The notes: a model not told the origin generated them from the sequence alone. Shown: positions 8,141-15,613, numbered from the stretch's first letter. The stretch is DNA of 64,000 nucleotides from Afipia sp. GAS231 (GCF_900103365.1 NZ_LT629703.1:2666001-2730000); one strand, 5' to 3'. Translations and numbers: made by a program.

Positions 8141-9847
8141 TTACGATGCATTTTTTGCGATGATGCCGATGATCAGCGGTCCCCACAGGGTGAGAAACAC
8201 GTTGGCAACGGCATAGGTGACGGTGAACGACACCACCGGCGTGGCATTGCCTGCCTTCGTCAAAAGAGCCGCAAATGCCGGGTTGGCACTGCGGCCGCCG
8301 GCGACGCATGAGAGTGCCTCGATCGGATTTTGAATGCGCAGAACATAGTAAGAGAAGAAGAAGGTGACGATCTGCGGGATCAGGGTTACACCGACGCCCA
8401 AGAAGAACAGCGTCAATCCGTATTTCTCGATGGCGACCAGGGCCTGGGGGCCCGCGGTGATACCGACGATGCCGACGAACACAGCCAGGCCAAAATCGCG
8501 CAGAAAGTTTGACGCGCCGACCGGCAGCGCCGCGAAGTTCGGATGTACGCTGCGCAGCCAGCCAAACAGCAGACCGGCCAACAGACAACCGCCGCCGCTT
8601 CCGATCGAGATCGGGATGCCCCAGATTCTGAACTCGATCATGCCGATCAACAGACCGATCGACATGCCGAGGCCGAAGAACACAAAGTCGGTGACCGCCG
8701 CAGCGGTGATCCGGTAGCCGATCTTCGGCTCCACGCGATCGAGATCGGCCGGACTTCCGGTGAAATGCAATTCGTCGCCGCGCTTGAGTTGAAGCTTGTC
8801 CAGCACGGGCAGATCCAGACCCATGCGCTTGACTGCCGTCAGAAACACGCCGTGGCGCGTTTCGACGTTGACGTGATCGTGGATTTCGCTGATCGCACGA
8901 CCGCTCAATGCGTGATTGGTGAGAACGATCTCGCGGTTTTCCTGGACCAGTAACAGGCCGTTGGACGGTGTCACTTCGCGACCGAACAGGACTGCTGCGG
9001 CTGCCTGTTGCAAAATAATCCCGGTGATCGCTACTCTGTCACTTGCAGCAACGACAACGGCCTCATTGAGATCGAGCGTCTTGCCCTCGCGATAGACGGC
9101 CTCAACGGAGGCGTCTGAGAGCTGCCTGTCGATCTCGATCGCGGTGAGGCCGGTGGCTTTGCTGTCCGTCCCCACCTCATAGACACGAGTCGCGATCTGG
9201 CTGGCTGCATTGAATTCACCAGGTTCGAGTTCGGCGCGACCGCCTGATAGCACCTTGGCCAGCTTGACGGCTTCGGTCCGGATGTTCCACCTCATGATGA
9301 GCGGCAGAAACCAGCTCACCATGACGATCGGCCCCAGCGAGCCGAAGAGATAGCAAACGGCGTATCCGACCGCGACGTTGGTCTGCATGGTCTTGATCAA
9401 CTCGGGCGCGAGCCCGAGCTTGCCGATGGCGTCGCCGGCAGTTCCGATAATCGCCGATTGCGTCAGACCACCGGCCGCAAGTCCGGCCGCCAAACCGCGA
9501 TCGAGCCCGAACAGCCAGGCCGCGGCGAGCACGCAGAGCAAACCGGTCAGACACATGACGAATGCGGAAGCGAGTTGGTTCAGGGAGCGTCGGTTCAGCG
9601 CATGAAAGAACTGCGGCCCGCCTTGGAAGCCAACGGCATAGATGAAGAGTGCGAAGAACACGCCCTTGATGCCGCTATCGATTGCGACACCGAACTGACC
9701 AATCAGGACACCGACCAGCAGCGTTCCGGCGATACCGCCGAGTACGAAGCCACCTATTCTGATTTTTCCGGCCAAGTAGCCGAGCGCGATAGTGACGAAG
9801 AGGGCCAGCAGGGGCTGCGCTGTGACAAGTTGGTGGATCATGTCCAT
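8141..9847 (-). CDS. aspT: aspartate:alanine antiporter AspT
   Basis: A 568-residue inner-membrane exchanger of the AAE family. It has the family layout: an N-terminal membrane block (LFVTIALGYLAGKIRIGGFV, GVFFALFIYAVGFQGGPQFF, GGLTQSAIIGTAGDAI), two central cytosolic RCK/TrkA-C-like domains (about residues 205-375, with IDRQLSDASVEAVYREGKTL and LQLKRGDELHFTGSPADLDR) and a C-terminal membrane block (FFGLGMSIGLLIGMIEF, GGGCLLAGLLFGWLRSVHPN, GGRSANPAFAALLTKAGNAT). It exchanges aspartate for alanine across the membrane. It stands between a lipoyl-like protein 60 bases upstream and aspD 24 bases downstream. Start ATG is 9847, or the in-frame ATG at 9841. Confidence 0.95.
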   Translation of the reverse strand: MDMIHQLVTAQPLLALFVTIALGYLAGKIRIGGFVLGGIAGTLLVGVLIGQFGVAIDSGIKGVFFALFIYAVGFQGGPQFFHALNRRSLNQLASAFVMCLTGLLCVLAAAWLFGLDRGLAAGLAAGGLTQSAIIGTAGDAIGKLGLAPELIKTMQTNVAVGYAVCYLFGSLGPIVMVSWFLPLIMRWNIRTEAVKLAKVLSGGRAELEPGEFNAASQIATRVYEVGTDSKATGLTAIEIDRQLSDASVEAVYREGKTLDLNEAVVVAASDRVAITGIILQQAAAAVLFGREVTPSNGLLLVQENREIVLTNHALSGRAISEIHDHVNVETRHGVFLTAVKRMGLDLPVLDKLQLKRGDELHFTGSPADLDRVEPKIGYRITAAAVTDFVFFGLGMSIGLLIGMIEFRIWGIPISIGSGGGCLLAGLLFGWLRSVHPNFAALPVGASNFLRDFGLAVFVGIVGITAGPQALVAIEKYGLTLFFLGVGVTLIPQIVTFFFSYYVLRIQNPIEALSCVAGGRSANPAFAALLTKAGNATPVVSFTVTYAVANVFLTLWGPLIIGIIAKNAS

Positions 9848-9907
9848 GAGCTTCTTTCAAAATCGCCAGGCAGGAATGGGAGTCGGGGCGCCCGGATCGA
9901 GCGGCGA

Positions 9908-10147
9908 TCAGAACTGGCTGACGTTTCCCAGCACCATTCCGCATTCAACCGATGCGCCGGCCTTCACTGAAATTTGCGACAGCACGCCGGTGACGGGAGC
10001 GCGGATCTCGTGGGTGACATTGTCGGTTTCTGTTTCAACCAGCGGCTCCTGGACGGTGACGGGATCACCCACCCGCTTGAACCATCGTCCGACGGACAAT
10101 TTGGGTCCGGCATTTGGCATCGTTGGGACGTGTATTTGCGTAATCAT
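9908..10147 (-). CDS. stand-alone lipoyl/biotinyl-like domain protein lacking the modified lysine
   Basis: The 79-residue protein is one lipoyl-type domain: VPTMPNAGPKLSVGRWFKRV, then VGDPVTVQEPLVETETDNV, then APVTGVLSQISVKAGASVEC. In lipoylated domains the hairpin reads ETDKV; here the codon is AAT, giving ETDNV, so the attachment Lys is Asn and the domain cannot be lipoylated or biotinylated there. The length fits a free-standing domain rather than a fragment of an E2 subunit. The ATG at 10147 has AGGA eight bases upstream; the open frame extends further to 10264 but that part looks non-coding. It is first in the run with aspT, aspD and the CysE-like gene. Function unknown; a structural or regulatory role is possible. 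Confidence 0.75.
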   Translation of the reverse strand: MITQIHVPTMPNAGPKLSVGRWFKRVGDPVTVQEPLVETETDNVTHEIRAPVTGVLSQISVKAGASVECGMVLGNVSQF

Positions 10148-10343
10148 GATGTTGGTCCTGATGGATGATATGTGCCTATGCGACAGCGCCACCGGCCGGA
10201 TGACCCGGCCGGCGTCGACGCCCATGCGGAGACGGGCGGCGGCGGAAGCGATGCGTGGATGCAAGGTGTGCGGAGTGGAAGAAGGAGGGCTTTACTCTTC
10301 TACGCTGCTCTGGACCTCGCCTACCTGAGGCCCGTCGAGCACT

Positions 10344-10365
10344 AACGCGTATAGAACGCGTATAG
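10344..10365. promoter_or_regulatory. tandem 11-bp direct repeat, possible operator of the aspartate operon
   Basis: Two perfect head-to-tail copies of AACGCGTATAG lie about 200 bases upstream of the lipoyl-like gene. An 11-base period puts both on the same face of the helix, as for a bound regulator. The role is inferred from position only. Confidence 0.35.
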
Positions 10366-10502
10366 AACATAGCCTCCGAAACGCCGGAAAGTTCCGCTCG
10401 ATCAGGAAATCTTTCGGCTCAATCGAATCATCGTCGTCCGGACGAAGGTTCGGCAGCTGGGAATAACCGCCCTGCCCACGGCGGCGCTCGCGCAAAGCCT
10501 GC

Positions 10503-10541
10503 CCAAAACCAAACCGCCCACCTGCTTTCGCAGATGGGCGG
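10503..10541 (-). terminator. hairpin terminator candidate after the DUF2852 gene
   Basis: On the minus strand a 12-pair stem (CCGCCCATCTGC / GCAGGTGGGCGG, loop GAAA, one G-T pair) is followed by TTTGGTTTTGGG. It lies about 140 bases after the DUF2852 stop and before the aspartate operon, so it would separate the two units. Confidence 0.55.
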
Positions 10542-10600
10542 CTGTATCCGCCGTCAGGCTTTATGGGGGCACATCGCCTGAGGGCTGAACTTCTCTATTT

Positions 10601-10671
10601 GTTTGGACGCGTTTTCTTCACGCGAACCGGAAGGCCACCCTCGGATCAAGTCCGAGGGCATGCTTCGCGAA
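10601..10671. repeat. dispersed repeat (GTTTGGACGCGTTTTC family) with a nested palindrome
   Basis: It begins GTTTGGACGCGTTTTCTTCA and runs through GCGAACCGG, like the copy at 34106-34158. A palindrome with arms CCCTCGGA and TCCGAGGG (10638-10658) interrupts it between the CCAC and TTCGC words of the repeat. Confidence 0.7.
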
Positions 10672-10679
10672 CGTGAGCC

Positions 10680-11162
10680 TTAGCTCTGCGGCTGGTCGTT
10701 CGGCGGGGTCGGACGGGTCTTGTGCTGCGCCATGAACTGGTCGAACTCTTCCTTGTCCTTGGCGTGGCGCAGGCGATCGAGGAAGTCGCGGAATTCGACC
10801 TGCTCTTCCTCAAGGCGACGCAGCGTTTCGGTGCGGTATTCGTCGAAGGCGCGGTTACCGCTGGACTGCGGACCGAAGCCGCCGAAGCCGAAGCCGCGGC
10901 GCTCCATGCGGCCGCGCATCCGCTCCATCTTGTACTGCATCCGCTCCATCTTGTTCGCCCAGCGATCCTGGTGACTCCAGCAACCCATTTTTCTGCTCCC
11001 TAGTGTGAAAAAGAGAAGGGCAAGTCCGATCGGCCACCAGATGATGAAGCCGAGGATGGTCACGGCGATCCAGCCGGGATGCCAGGGGCTATCAAGCATA
11101 TGCGGGCGATCAGGCTCTTCGTTCGGGCCGCGCCATCGATTGACATCTGCGGTGTAGGCCAT
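10680..11162 (-). CDS. DUF2852-family membrane protein
   Basis: A 160-residue protein with one or two hydrophobic segments (WIAVTILGFIIWWPIGLALL, about residues 30-50) preceded by the DUF2852 signature LDSPWHPGW. Its soluble C-terminal half is rich in Arg, Met and Glu (KMERMQYKMERMRGRMERR, then a coiled-coil-like RLEEEQVEFRDFLDRLRHA). Function is unknown. I chose ATG 11162, after GGAGAGGG; an upstream ATG at 11174 is possible. It follows a TetR regulator on the same strand, and a perfect palindrome 34 bases upstream suggests that regulator controls it. Confidence 0.85.
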   Translation of the reverse strand: MAYTADVNRWRGPNEEPDRPHMLDSPWHPGWIAVTILGFIIWWPIGLALLFFTLGSRKMGCWSHQDRWANKMERMQYKMERMRGRMERRGFGFGGFGPQSSGNRAFDEYRTETLRRLEEEQVEFRDFLDRLRHAKDKEEFDQFMAQHKTRPTPPNDQPQS

Positions 11163-11195
11163 TTCCCTCTCCATGACGGCTTCACGCCGTTGTGA

Positions 11196-11214
11196 ATGTA
11201 AATAACATTTACAT
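11196..11214. promoter_or_regulatory. palindromic operator candidate upstream of the DUF2852 gene
   Basis: Perfect inverted repeat with half-sites ATGTAAAT and ATTTACAT around AAC. It matches 14 of 19 positions of the palindrome over the start of the neighbouring TetR gene (11992-12010), which supports binding by the same regulator. It is AT-rich in GC-rich surroundings. Confidence 0.65.
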
Positions 11215-11267
11215 ACCTAAACCATCCCGCGGTTTTGTCAAGCCGGGGGCAAACCGCGCCCGCTAAA

Positions 11268-11993
11268 TTATTTTGGGGTGCCCCAAGGACCGGCGGGCGG
11301 GACCGGCGGCGGACCTGACGGTTTCGGGTCGGTTTTCGCGGCTTCAGGCCGGCGGTCGGTCGGGAAACCGAGGCCGCGCAGATAGATCAGCACTTCGGCT
11401 TCCAGCAGATCTTCCGGCGACATCGGCAGTTTGCGCCGCGCCGCGTCGCCGCGGCCGAACAGCGACGCCACGCCGTGCGCCATCGACCAGATGTGCAGCG
11501 CCATCATCATCGCCGGCGGCCGTGGCGTGCCGGGTGGCGCCAGCGCGGCCAGCCGCTCGGCGGCGGCGCGGATAATGCCGAAAGCACGTTCGCTGGCGGC
11601 CATCAGGGTGGGATTGGCATCGACCGGAAGCCCGGATTCGAACATCGCCGAATAGAACGCGGGCTCGTTGCGGGCAAAGGCGAGATAGGCTTTGCCGACC
11701 CGCTCGAACGCCGTGACCGTGTCAGGGCGGCCGTCGTCCCAGGCCTGCGTCAGCAAGGCCTCGAACTGCTCGAAGCCGCGCTGCGCAATCGAGGACAGCA
11801 ATTCTTCGCGATCACGGAAATGCCGGTAAGGCGCCGCCGGGCTGACGCCAGCCATCCGCGCGGCGTCGGCGAAGGTGAAACCGGCAGCCCCCTTTTCGGC
11901 AATCAGGCCGAGCGCTGCCTGCAGCAACGCCTCTTTCAGATTGCCGTGATGGTAGCCGCGCTCGGCGCGGCGCGTTTCCTTGCGCCAGCTCAT
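11268..11993 (-). CDS. TetR/AcrR-family transcriptional regulator
   Basis: A 241-residue repressor-type protein. The N-terminal helix-turn-helix is typical (ALLQAALGLIAEKGAAGFTF, then MAGVSPAAPYRHFRDREELL); the C-terminal half is an alpha-helical ligand domain (EPAFYSAMFESGLP, MMALHIWSMAHGVASLFGRG), and the tail is Pro-rich. The open frame can start at a TTG at 12023, but ATG 11993 gives the expected MSWRKETRRAERGYHHGNL N-terminus. A palindrome covers this start codon and a related one lies before the DUF2852 gene, so autorepression plus control of that gene is likely. Ligand unknown. Confidence 0.9.
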   Translation of the reverse strand: MSWRKETRRAERGYHHGNLKEALLQAALGLIAEKGAAGFTFADAARMAGVSPAAPYRHFRDREELLSSIAQRGFEQFEALLTQAWDDGRPDTVTAFERVGKAYLAFARNEPAFYSAMFESGLPVDANPTLMAASERAFGIIRAAAERLAALAPPGTPRPPAMMMALHIWSMAHGVASLFGRGDAARRKLPMSPEDLLEAEVLIYLRGLGFPTDRRPEAAKTDPKPSGPPPVPPAGPWGTPK

Positions 11994-12011
11994 GTGAAAG
12001 GCTTTTACATG
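11991..12011. promoter_or_regulatory. palindrome over the TetR start codon, autoregulatory operator candidate
   Basis: Half-sites CATGTGAAA and TTTTACATG separated by GGC, one mismatch between arms. The ATG of the regulator lies inside the left half-site, so a bound repressor would block transcription or translation start. Confidence 0.6.
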
Positions 12012-12042
12012 AGCCGGCCGCAAAGGTCACTTCAATCTTGTG

Positions 12043-12066
12043 TTTTGACGCGTTTTCTCGACGCGA
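12043..12066. repeat. partial copy of the GACGCGTTTTC dispersed repeat
   Basis: Contains TTTTGACGCGTTTTCTCGAC, related to the copies at 10601, 34106 and 58046, but ends early. Confidence 0.5.
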
Positions 12067-12085
12067 GCACGCGCGTTCACAAAGA

Positions 12086-12498
12086 TTAACGGCTGGTGGA
12101 CTTCTTCAGCTCGTCGAAGCCCGCGGCGGCCTTCTGCACGTCCTCGGAGAAATCGGCCATCTCCTGCACCTGGCGGATTTCGATGATCTCGTTCTCGGAG
12201 GCCGGGCACTTGCTGGCCCACTCGATCGCCGCCTGCCGCGACGGCACGTCGATCATCCAGTAGCCGCCGAGCACTTCCTTGGACTCCGTGAACGGACCGT
12301 CCGTCACGACAGGCTTGCCGCCGGGAAAGGAGACCCGCGCGCCCATCGATGGCGGATGCAGGCCGTCGCGATCAGGACGCCGGCATCCTTCAGCGCCTCA
12401 TTGTATTTCATCATCGCCTTGACGCGCTCGGGATCGAGCTGGACGTCCGGAGCGGCGGTCTCATAGCCCAGGGGGATCATCAGCATCATGAATCGCAT
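12086..12498 (-). pseudogene. YCII/DGPF-family protein, frameshifted
   Basis: Two overlapping frames join into one YCII-domain protein: the first starts at ATG 12498 (MRFMMLMIPLGYETAAPDVQ, to DAGVLIA) and the second continues with DGLHPPSMGARV, VVTDGPFTESKEVLGGYWMI and ends at 12086. The switch is near 12366, where one missing base after ATCGCG breaks the frame; adding it restores a product very like the neighbour at 12645-13061. DGPF proteins often travel with ECF sigma factors; a separate sigma/DGPF pair is at 23633-25269. This is either a recent pseudogene or a sequencing error. Confidence 0.75.
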
Positions 12499-12523
12499 GG
12501 TGGGTGTCCTAGTTTGATTTGCT

Positions 12524-12633
12524 GTCATTCCGCGGCGAAGCGCAGCATCGAACCCGGAATCTCGCGCTACAATCTCTGGATTCTCAGGTGCGCAATTGCG
12601 CACCATAGTTCGCGTTTCGCGCCCCGGAATGAC
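12524..12633. repeat. dispersed inverted repeat between the two YCII genes
   Basis: Arms GTCATTCCGCGGCG (12524-12537) and CGCCCCGGAATGAC (12620-12633) flank a centre with the palindrome GTGCGCAATTGCGCAC (12592-12607). The same central palindrome word occurs in the 2198-2322 repeat. Confidence 0.65.
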
Positions 12634-12644
12634 GGTGGATGTAA

Positions 12645-13061
12645 TTACTTCTTCCCCGCCTGCGCCCGCAGACGTTCTTCCTGTTCGCGCAATTCGGGGG
12701 TGAGGGCTTCGCCAAAGTCCTCGGTGGAAAATACCTGGCGGATTTCGATCTCGTCGCCGGCGCCGAACGGCGCGCGCTTCATCCACACAATCGCGTCATC
12801 CAGCGACTTGGCATTGATCAGCCAGAAGCCGGCGACGAGATCGCCGCTCAGCGCGAACGGACCATTTGTCGCAGTGCCCTGCCCTCCCGAATATTTGATC
12901 CGCGCGCCGTTCGAGGTCGGATGCAGGCCCTCGCCGGCTTCCATCATGCCGGCCTTCACCAGTTCCTCGTTGAACTTACCCATCGCCGTCAGCAATTCCG
13001 TGCTCGGCATGACGCCGGCTTCGGAATCCTTGCTGGCCTTCACAATCACCATAAATCGCAT
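12645..13061 (-). CDS. YCII/DGPF-domain protein
   Basis: A 138-residue small cytosolic protein of the YCII family (ferredoxin-like fold). It starts MRFMVIVKASKDSEAGVMPS, has GLHPTSNGARIKYSGGQGTA and the DGPF-type motif as TNGPFALSGDLVAGFWLINA, and ends with Arg/Glu-rich sequence. It is a paralog of the frameshifted gene just downstream and of the DGPF gene at 24901. ATG 13061 has GGAG seven bases upstream. Members of this family are often partners of ECF sigma factors, but no sigma gene is adjacent here. Enzymatic role unknown. Confidence 0.85.
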   Translation of the reverse strand: MRFMVIVKASKDSEAGVMPSTELLTAMGKFNEELVKAGMMEAGEGLHPTSNGARIKYSGGQGTATNGPFALSGDLVAGFWLINAKSLDDAIVWMKRAPFGAGDEIEIRQVFSTEDFGEALTPELREQEERLRAQAGKK

Positions 13062-13272
13062 CGTCACGCTCCGTTTGGATGTCTCATCAGGCCGGATATT
13101 GCCCGATCTCGTCAACTGGACGATTGGGGTTTTGCCGTACCGACATGTCAGTTGAAATTATTTTGAAGGTAATTGCGAATGGGCGGCGCGGCAAAGCCGC
13201 GCATATCCGCTTCGGAATATCGCGGTCCCGGCAACGATAGGACTTGCATGTCCGAAAACGGAGCCAGTCGCC

Positions 13273-13560
13273 ATGTCCCTTTTTGCAATGTCTCGTTTCG
13301 CAATGTCTCTCCCGTCATGCCTCAAAACGATCGGCCTCGCGGCGGTGATCTTCGCCGGCCCCATCGCCGCCGCAAGAGCGGAAATCGTCACCACACGGTC
13401 GCAGATCGACGCCGGAGTGAAGCCGTGGCCGGCACCCACGGGTCACCGCCAGCCACACGCCGCCGACGTTGCGCCGGTCCCGAAGCAGCAAGCCGATCGC
13501 AACGATGACCTGCTGGAACTCGAAATCGATCGCAAGCTCAGGATTTGTCGCGGCTGCTGA
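13273..13560 (+). CDS. small secreted protein with C-terminal CRGC motif
   Basis: A 95-residue protein with a signal peptide (TIGLAAVIFAGPIAAARAEI; likely cut after ARA, about residue 36). The mature part is only about 60 residues: IDAGVKPWPAPTGHRQPHAA, an Asn/Asp/Gln-rich linker and a helical ELEIDRKLRICRGC end, so the protein stops right after a CxxC. A paralog lies at 14109-14372 with the same order of features; the GHRxPHA motif and terminal CRxC are the shared residues. Upstream elements are also duplicated. Likely periplasmic; a redox or metal role for the Cys pair is only a guess. Confidence 0.7.
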   Translation: MSLFAMSRFAMSLPSCLKTIGLAAVIFAGPIAAARAEIVTTRSQIDAGVKPWPAPTGHRQPHAADVAPVPKQQADRNDDLLELEIDRKLRICRGC

Positions 13561-13573
13561 CCGCGGCAATCAA

Positions 13574-13954
13574 TCAATCGTGTACGACGGCGGTCACTTC
13601 GACCTCGACGAGAGCTTTGGCGGGCGTCAGCGCTGCGACCTGCACCAGCGTGCTGGCGGGCCGCTGTGCACCGAATGCCTCCCGGTGAGCACGCGCGACG
13701 TGATCGGCATCCGCCATGTCGACAACGTAAACCACCGTTCGCGCGACATGGCGCATCTCCGCGCCCGCTTCATCAAGGGCCGCGGCAATGGTTTTGATCG
13801 CGCCGGTCATTTGCACATAGGCATCGCCCTCGAGAAACGGCGATCGGGCGGTCGTTCCCGAAACAAAAACCAGGTCACCGACACGAACGGCCCGCGCATA
13901 GCCGTAAGCATCCTCAAACGGATATCCGGACGCGATCGTTGTTCTGGTCGGCAT
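13574..13954 (-). CDS. RidA family (YjgF/UK114) reactive-intermediate deaminase-like protein
   Basis: A 126-residue RidA-type protein, homotrimeric in the family; the best studied members hydrolyse reactive enamine/imine intermediates from PLP enzymes. Recognisable parts are YGYARAVRVGDLVFVSGTTA, a helix DAYVQMTGAIKTIAAALDEA, YVVDMADADHVARAHREAFG and the C-terminal signature RPASTLVQVAAL followed by LVEVEVTAVV. The Arg of RPAS is the substrate-carboxylate-binding residue of the family. ATG 13954 follows GGAGATGAA. The gene runs opposite to the two secreted paralogs flanking it. Confidence 0.9.
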   Translation of the reverse strand: MPTRTTIASGYPFEDAYGYARAVRVGDLVFVSGTTARSPFLEGDAYVQMTGAIKTIAAALDEAGAEMRHVARTVVYVVDMADADHVARAHREAFGAQRPASTLVQVAALTPAKALVEVEVTAVVHD

Positions 13955-14108
13955 TTCATCTCCGTGAAACCGAATGGGTAAACATGACGCGAGCGAGCGC
14001 GGCCGGGATATCACGATTTCCCCGTCAATCAACTCATCGTGCATCGGTGCCGGAATATCGCGAAGCCTGCGACGATAGATACGGCATGGTCACAACAGAG
14101 CCGACGCC

Positions 14109-14372
14109 ATGCCTCTCTCTCCACGCCTGAAACCGCTTGGCCTCGCCTTGGCGATACTCGCGGGCGCCATTGCCGCCGCGCACGCTGAAGTCATCACATC
14201 GGAGTTTGAGGCCGGCGGTGCGGGCGTCAACGCCGGCATCAAAGCGCGGCCGGTGCCGATCGGTCATCGCCGACCGCATGCCGGCAATGTGCCGCGCGAT
14301 TCCAGCCAGGACGCCATCATCAGGACCGAAGAAGAGTTCGATCGCAGGTTCGGGATGTGCCGCCGCTGCTGA
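14109..14372 (+). CDS. small secreted protein with C-terminal CRRC motif (paralog of 13273)
   Basis: An 87-residue protein with a signal peptide (LGLALAILAGAIAAAHAEVI; likely cut after AHA). The mature part has VNAGIKARPVPIGHRRPHAG and ends in EEEFDRRFGMCRRC. It shares the xxGIK/VKxxPxPxGHRxPHA block and the last-residue CRxC with the paralog at 13273-13560. Upstream, CGGAATATCGCG and ACGATAG occur at the same spacing (21 bases) before both genes. The duplication probably included promoter and gene, leaving ridA between. Function unknown. Confidence 0.7.
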   Translation: MPLSPRLKPLGLALAILAGAIAAAHAEVITSEFEAGGAGVNAGIKARPVPIGHRRPHAGNVPRDSSQDAIIRTEEEFDRRFGMCRRC

Positions 14373-14407
14373 GGTGGCTTCGCATTCCACGTGCGCCGCC
14401 GCACCTG

Positions 14408-15613
14408 TCAGTCGTCGATCGCCTGATAGGCCAGCGTCCAGAAATCGGCCATCGCACGCGGCGGCGGCGAATCCATCATCCGCTGGGTCAGCAGGATTCC
14501 GGTGAGACCCTCACTGGGGTCGGAATACCAGGAGGTGCCGTAGCCGCCGTCCCAGCCGTAGCGGCCGGGCCGGCCCGCGAGATCGTCGCGCTTGGTGAAG
14601 ACCGAGAGCCCGAAACCCCAGCCTCTGGCGCCGCCGAGGAACAATTCAGAGCCCTGTTTCTGCTCCGGCGTGATGTGATCGGATGTCATCAACTCGACCG
14701 CCGGCCGCGACAGGATGCGTTCGCTGCCCAGCCGCCCGCCATTCAACATCATTTGCGCAAAGGCATTGAAATCATCGGCGGTCGAAACCAGTCCGGCGCC
14801 GCCGTTTTCGAAGACCGGCGGCGCGGCGTATTTTCCGGCCGCGGGATCGTCGAACACCTTCAGTTCGCCGGACGCGTGATCGCGCCGATAGGCGGTCGCA
14901 AATCTGCCGAGCTTTTCGCCGGGCACGAAGAACGCCGTGTCCCTCATGCCGAGCGGCGCGAAGATTCGTTCGGCCAGGAAGTCGGCGAACGACATGCCGG
15001 CAACACGGGCAATCAGCACACCGAGAATTTCGCTGCCGCTGTTGTAAAGCCAACGCTCGCCCGGCTGGTAGAGCAGTGGCAGGCTGCCATAGCGCCGCAT
15101 CAATTCGTCCGGCGCGAAAGACGGAAATACCGGTCCCGGCGCGAAGCCCGCCTGGGCAACGGCCTTCTGGATCGGATAGCGATCCGGAAACACCGCCAGC
15201 ATGCCGAGCCCGAGCCGAAAGGTCAGGAGATCGCGCAGCGTGATCGCGCGCCGGGCCGGCACGGTATCGTCGAGCGGCCCGTCGATGGCGCGCAGCACCT
15301 TGCGGTCGGCCAATTCCGGCAGCCAGGGATCGACGGGATCATCGAGCCGCAATTTGCATTCCTCGACCAGGATCATCGCGGCGGCGGCGGTTACCGGTTT
15401 GGTCATCGAAGAAATGCGGAAGATGGTGTCGCGCTGCATCGGCGCGCCGCCGATCGCCATATTGCCGATGACATCGACATGTACTTCGCCGCCACGGCTC
15501 ACCACGGTCACCAGGCCCGGCATGTCTCCACCAGCAACATGGCCGGCCATCACGTCATGCAAGCGGCCGAGCCGCGCCCTGGAGAGTCCGTCGGCGCAGG
15601 TGGATGTCAGCAT
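14408..15613 (-). CDS. serine beta-lactamase-like hydrolase/esterase
   Basis: A 401-residue member of the class C beta-lactamase/penicillin-binding-protein fold, closer to EstB-type esterases than to true lactamases. The nucleophile motif SxxK is SSMTK (Ser about residue 68), the YxN motif is YNSGS, and the third motif, KTG in lactamases, is replaced by the GWDGGYGTSW region, as in esterases. No signal peptide is evident, so it is probably cytosolic. Substrate cannot be told. It stands alone between a secreted-protein gene and a SnoaL-like gene. Confidence 0.85.
   Translation of the reverse strand: MLTSTCADGLSRARLGRLHDVMAGHVAGGDMPGLVTVVSRGGEVHVDVIGNMAIGGAPMQRDTIFRISSMTKPVTAAAAMILVEECKLRLDDPVDPWLPELADRKVLRAIDGPLDDTVPARRAITLRDLLTFRLGLGMLAVFPDRYPIQKAVAQAGFAPGPVFPSFAPDELMRRYGSLPLLYQPGERWLYNSGSEILGVLIARVAGMSFADFLAERIFAPLGMRDTAFFVPGEKLGRFATAYRRDHASGELKVFDDPAAGKYAAPPVFENGGAGLVSTADDFNAFAQMMLNGGRLGSERILSRPAVELMTSDHITPEQKQGSELFLGGARGWGFGLSVFTKRDDLAGRPGRYGWDGGYGTSWYSDPSEGLTGILLTQRMMDSPPPRAMADFWTLAYQAIDD

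Larger units (their letters stand above)
10148..10679. other. intergenic region upstream of the aspartate operon
   Basis: About 530 bases with a direct repeat at 10344-10365, a hairpin followed by T-rich sequence (10503-10541, minus strand) and a dispersed repeat at 10601-10671. A minus-strand frame of 67 codons at 10292-10495 has a fairly protein-like composition, but no start signal or relative that I recognise. Confidence 0.5.

Noticed and set aside
10292..10495. Minus-strand 67-codon frame between DUF2852 and the lipoyl-like gene
   Set aside because: Composition is fairly protein-like, but there is no ribosome site, and it overlaps direct-repeat DNA; kept only as a remark.
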